Assembly (NCBI RefSeq): GCF_001426505.1
Contig: NZ_LMEV01000001.1
Coordinates: 375,380 to 439,379, forward strand
Length of the DNA: 64,000 nucleotides
From: Variovorax sp. Root473
Lineage (GTDB): Bacteria > Pseudomonadota > Gammaproteobacteria > Burkholderiales > Burkholderiaceae_C
Direction: 5' to 3'
The notes under the pieces are model-generated. The model made no database searches, was not told the origin of the DNA, and was given only the letters and a program-made list of their open reading frames with translations. The position numbers and the translations under genes were made by a program. Below are positions 61,200 through 64,000 of this stretch, piece after piece. Each line of letters starts with the position of its first letter. Positions within the stretch are counted from its first letter, which is position 1.

Positions 61200-63634
61200 G
61201 ATGGGTTCTCCTGGAGATGGGTGGACGGGAACGAGGACAGCAGGTCGGCGGCCCAATTCAGGCCGCGATGGCGCAGCCACGCGGCTACGAACGGGGTGGA
61301 AGCGGATGAAGCGGCAGCGAGCACCGCGTCGATGTCGCGCTGGTCTTGCGGCGTGGACGTGCCCGCAAAGGCCAGCGTCGCGGCGCCCAGGTCGAGGTCG
61401 AACAGGCGGTTGCCGAGTCGGGATTGGTAGTAGTAGTCGCGCTTGGGCTGCGCGGTCGCCACGATCTCGATCTGGCGCGAGTTCAGCCCGAAGCCTTCGT
61501 AGATAACCCTGATCTGCGGCTCGGTCGCCTGTGGGTTGGGCAGGAAGATGCGGCTCGCGCAGCTCTCGATGATTGCGGGCGCGATGCTCGAATCCTTGAT
61601 GTCCGCCAGGCTCTGCGTGGCGAAGATGACGCTCACGTTCTTCTTGCGCAGCGTCTTGAGCCATTGGCGGATGCGCGCCGCAAACACCGGGTCATCGAGG
61701 AACAGCCACGCTTCATCGAGGATCAGCAGCGTGGGCGCACCGTCGAAGCGTTCATCGAAGCGCGCAAAGAGGTAATGCAGCACGGCCATGACGGCGGCCT
61801 TGCTGTGCATCAGTTCCTCCATCTCGAAGCACTGCACGGAGCCGGCGCCCAGGCGATCCGAATCCGCATCCAGCAGCTTGCCGTGGGCGCCGCCCAGCAC
61901 GTACGGCGCGAGCGCCTGGCGCAGCGCATTCGATTGCAGCAGCACCGACAGGCCGGTCATCGTGCGCTGCTCCACCGGCGCACCGGCGAGACTGCCGAGC
62001 GCCGACCAGATGGCGGCCTTCTCTTCGGGGCCGACGGCTACACCCTCATGCCGCAAGCGCCCTTCGATCCATTCGGCGGCCCAGGTGCGGTAGCCCTCGC
62101 GGTCGATGCGGGCGAGAGGCTGAAACGCGATCTCGCCATCCATCCCGAGGTCGTAGTGCTCGCCACCCAGCCCGAGGATGGTGGCGCGCATCGAGCGTCC
62201 CATGTCGAAGGCAAAGATGCGCGAGCCGCGATAGCGCCGAAACTGCATCGCCAATGTGGCGAGCAGCACCGACTTGCCCATGCCCGTAGGACCAGCCACC
62301 AGCGTGTGGCCCACGTCGCCGATGTGCGTCACCAGCCGGAACGGCGTCGCGCCCTCAGTGCGCGTGACGATCAGCGGCGGGCCGTCGAGGTGCGCGTTCT
62401 TCTCCGGCCCGGCCCATACCGCCGACACCGGCATCAGGTGCGCCAGGTTCAACGTGGAGACAATGGGCTGGCGCACGTTCGCGTAGGCATGACCCGGAAT
62501 GGACGACAGCCACGCATCCACGGCGTTGAGCGTTTCGGGGATGGTGACGAAGCCACGCCCCTGGATGACGCGCTCCACCCTGCGCAGCTTCTCGTCGGCC
62601 ACGGCGGCATCCGCGTCCATGACGGTGACGGTCGCTGTCACGTAGCCGAAGGCCACTTGATCGCTGCCCAGCTCCTGCAAGGCGGCATCGGCATCGGTGG
62701 CCTTGTTGCTGGCGTCGGTATCGACCAGCGGGCTTTCTTGCTGGAAGATCGTCTCGCGCAGCAGCGCGATGACGTTCTTGCGCTTGGCGAACCACTGGCG
62801 GCGCAAGCGCCCCAACTCCCGTTCCGCCTCGGATTTGTCGAGGCACAGAAAGCGCGTGCTCCAGCGATACCCAAATCCCAGGCGGTTGAGGTCGTCCAGA
62901 ATCCCCGGCCAGGTCGAGGTCGGGAAACCGCGCACCGTCGCCACGCGCAGATGCTGGTCGCCCAGCATCGGTGCCAGGCCGCCGATCAGCGGCGCGTCGG
63001 CTAGCAGAGCGTCGAGGTGGAATGGCACCTCGGGCACGCCCACGCGGTAACGCCGCGTTGAAACGGTGGCATGCAGGTAGGTCAGCGTCTGGCTGTCATC
63101 GAGCCAGACGATCTCCGGCATCACGCCATCGAGCAGGTCAAAGATGCGATCCGTCTCCGCGACGAAGGCAGTTAGGCGCTCGCGCCAATCCACGCCTTCG
63201 GTGGGTCGGTTCTCATAGAGCAGCCCTGCTGCGCGGGCGCGCGACTCCTCGGCCGGCAGGTACACCAGCGTGAGGTGGTAGCCACTCTCGAAATGGTTGC
63301 CCGAGTCCTCGAAGGCGGCGCGGCGCTCCTCGTCCACCAGCCAGGACAGCGGCTCAGGAAACTCCGAGTGCGGGTAGCTGGCCGCGGGCCGGCGCTCGGC
63401 TTCGATGAACAGCGCCCAGCCCGAGCTCAGGCGGCGCAGCGCGTTGTTCAGCCGCGCCGACGTGGAGATCAACTCGCCCTGCGTCGCGCTGTCGAGGTCA
63501 GGCCCCCGAAAGCGCGCCGTGCGCTGGAAGGCGCCATCCTTGTTCAGCACGACGCCCGGCGCGATCAGCCCGGCCCAAGGCAGCCAGTCGGCCAGCAGCG
63601 CCGGCCGCTGGCGGTATTCGGCAAGGTTCAGCAT
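61196..63634 (-). CDS. trbE: Conjugal transfer ATPase TrbE (VirB4-like)
   Basis: An 812-residue ATPase energising pilus and channel assembly. An N-terminal membrane-associated CagE/TrbE domain covers about 1-400. The Walker A motif GPTGMGKS is at 448-455 and Walker B LLILDEAW at 636-643, with the family FATQSLADIKDS segment near 680. The length matches the family. The start at 63634, 10 bp after trbD, was chosen by the family opening MLNLAEYRQRPALLADWLPW. Confidence 0.96.
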   Translation of the reverse strand: MLNLAEYRQRPALLADWLPWAGLIAPGVVLNKDGAFQRTARFRGPDLDSATQGELISTSARLNNALRRLSSGWALFIEAERRPAASYPHSEFPEPLSWLVDEERRAAFEDSGNHFESGYHLTLVYLPAEESRARAAGLLYENRPTEGVDWRERLTAFVAETDRIFDLLDGVMPEIVWLDDSQTLTYLHATVSTRRYRVGVPEVPFHLDALLADAPLIGGLAPMLGDQHLRVATVRGFPTSTWPGILDDLNRLGFGYRWSTRFLCLDKSEAERELGRLRRQWFAKRKNVIALLRETIFQQESPLVDTDASNKATDADAALQELGSDQVAFGYVTATVTVMDADAAVADEKLRRVERVIQGRGFVTIPETLNAVDAWLSSIPGHAYANVRQPIVSTLNLAHLMPVSAVWAGPEKNAHLDGPPLIVTRTEGATPFRLVTHIGDVGHTLVAGPTGMGKSVLLATLAMQFRRYRGSRIFAFDMGRSMRATILGLGGEHYDLGMDGEIAFQPLARIDREGYRTWAAEWIEGRLRHEGVAVGPEEKAAIWSALGSLAGAPVEQRTMTGLSVLLQSNALRQALAPYVLGGAHGKLLDADSDRLGAGSVQCFEMEELMHSKAAVMAVLHYLFARFDERFDGAPTLLILDEAWLFLDDPVFAARIRQWLKTLRKKNVSVIFATQSLADIKDSSIAPAIIESCASRIFLPNPQATEPQIRVIYEGFGLNSRQIEIVATAQPKRDYYYQSRLGNRLFDLDLGAATLAFAGTSTPQDQRDIDAVLAAASSASTPFVAAWLRHRGLNWAADLLSSFPSTHLQENPS

Positions 63635-63644
63635 GGCATTCCCC

Positions 63645-63929
63645 TCACACGTCCAGCAGCGGCCGGTGCTTGATGTGGCGCGCGAAGACCTGCATGAACT
63701 GCGGATCGACACGCGCACCCCAGACCGCCAGCGCATGGCCGGCGATCCAGAGCACCACGCCCGGAATCCACAGTTGCAGGCCCAAGCCCACGGCGGCGGC
63801 CAAGGTGCCATTGGCAATCGCCACTGTGCGCGGCGCGCCGCCCAGCAGGATCGGCTCGGTCAGCGAGCGATGCAGGGGCACCTCGAAACCTGGAGCGAAC
63901 CCCTGCACGCCATCGTGGGCCGCGTTCAT
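63645..63929 (-). CDS. trbD: Conjugal transfer protein TrbD (VirB3-like)
   Basis: A 94-residue inner-membrane protein. The VirB3-like opening is FEVPLHRSLTEPILLGGAPR. Two hydrophobic segments lie at about 36-54 and 55-73. The C-terminus DPQFMQVFARHIKHRPLLDV carries the family tail. It overlaps trbC by four bases (ATGA) and precedes trbE. Confidence 0.94.
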   Translation of the reverse strand: MNAAHDGVQGFAPGFEVPLHRSLTEPILLGGAPRTVAIANGTLAAAVGLGLQLWIPGVVLWIAGHALAVWGARVDPQFMQVFARHIKHRPLLDV

Positions 63930-64000
63930 ACGACGGCCCCGCCCGAGAAGCTGAAGAACGACAGGAAGAACGAGGACGCGGCAAACGCGATCGACAGACC
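63926..64000 (-). CDS. trbC: Conjugal transfer protein TrbC (VirB2-like pilin), C-terminal fragment
   Basis: The last 24 codons of a minus-strand gene that begins beyond the window. The visible part is very hydrophobic (GLSIAFAASSFFLSFF, then SFSGGAVV). This fits the second membrane helix and tail of the TrbC/VirB2 pilin. Its stop overlaps trbD by four bases, and trbC is expected at this place in the module. Confidence 0.8.
   Translation of the reverse strand, partial: GLSIAFAASSFFLSFFSFSGGAVV

Larger units (their letters stand above)
55381..64000. mobile_element. Left end of an integrative conjugative element with a Tn4371-like trb module
   Basis: From the break in the first tRNA-Leu to the window end, the content is a repeat-bearing att-like region, a second tRNA-Leu and a minus-strand conjugation operon. 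That operon is DUF2274, trbI, trbG, trbF, trbL, trbJ, trbE, trbD, trbC. This gene order is the mating-pair-formation block of Tn4371-type ICEs and IncP-like plasmids. No integrase, relaxase or cargo is visible, because the element continues beyond 64000. The boundary at about 55381 is inferred from where the broken tRNA loses homology. Confidence 0.75.

Overview
The window looks like chromosomal DNA of a Comamonadaceae betaproteobacterium, most like Variovorax. The evidence is high GC with strong G/C at third codon positions, four Bug-type solute receptors (a family greatly expanded in this group), monomeric isocitrate dehydrogenase, many LysR regulators and an intergenic repeat of a type I associate with this family. 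The last 8.6 kb is the edge of an integrative conjugative element (ICE). Species cannot be fixed from sequence reading alone.

Layout. 1-8.9 kb: a GntR regulator coupled to a CynX-type exporter, monomeric icd, a DUF1161 protein, an SDR lacking two catalytic residues, cyanase with a divergent LysR gene, and an FMN L-lactate dehydrogenase. 8.9-15.6 kb: a type VI secretion (T6SS) VgrG island on the minus strand (vgrG, DUF4123 adaptor, DUF3304 lipoprotein, Tle1-type lipase, pentapeptide protein). 16.5-23.7 kb: a tannase/ester hydrolase operon with a Bug receptor, divergent from a LysR gene and a second Bug receptor. 23.7-31.5 kb: mixed genes, including a toxin with a bacterial RNase A-like C-terminus next to a CDI-type immunity gene, dinB, topoisomerase IB and a histidine-kinase-like protein. 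31.6-39.9 kb: two divergent operons for a carboxylate route through CoA thioesters (acyl-CoA ligase, Bug and double acyl-CoA dehydrogenase against citryl-CoA-lyase-like protein, acyl-CoA dehydrogenase and MmgE/PrpD). 39.9-44.8 kb: an arylmalonate-decarboxylase-like enzyme with Bug, an enolase-superfamily enzyme and two tandem LysR genes. 44.9-55.3 kb: an SDR followed by mostly housekeeping genes (queF, prolyl hydroxylase, yaaA, valS, galU, tusA-like, NUDIX, cysM).

The most striking feature lies at 55.3-55.9 kb. Downstream of cysM is the 5' half of a tRNA-Leu(CAA) gene, broken in the anticodon loop. After 187 bp comes a complete second tRNA-Leu(CAA) gene whose anticodon is split by a 237-nt group I intron. 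Its terminator hairpin overlaps the 3' end of the first gene of a conjugation operon (DUF2274-trbI-trbG-trbF-trbL-trbJ-trbE-trbD-trbC) that runs out of the window. The simplest reading is that an ICE inserted into the host tRNA-Leu anticodon loop and carries its own self-splicing tRNA-Leu as a replacement. The intron would also remove the intact target site from that copy. The other ICE end is outside the window, so this remains a model.

Also worth following up are the orphan RNase toxin/immunity pair, the T6SS lipase island whose lipoprotein begins with a likeness of the effector's N-terminus, the AMDase cluster, the active-site-depleted SDR and a terminator-like hairpin directly in front of valS.
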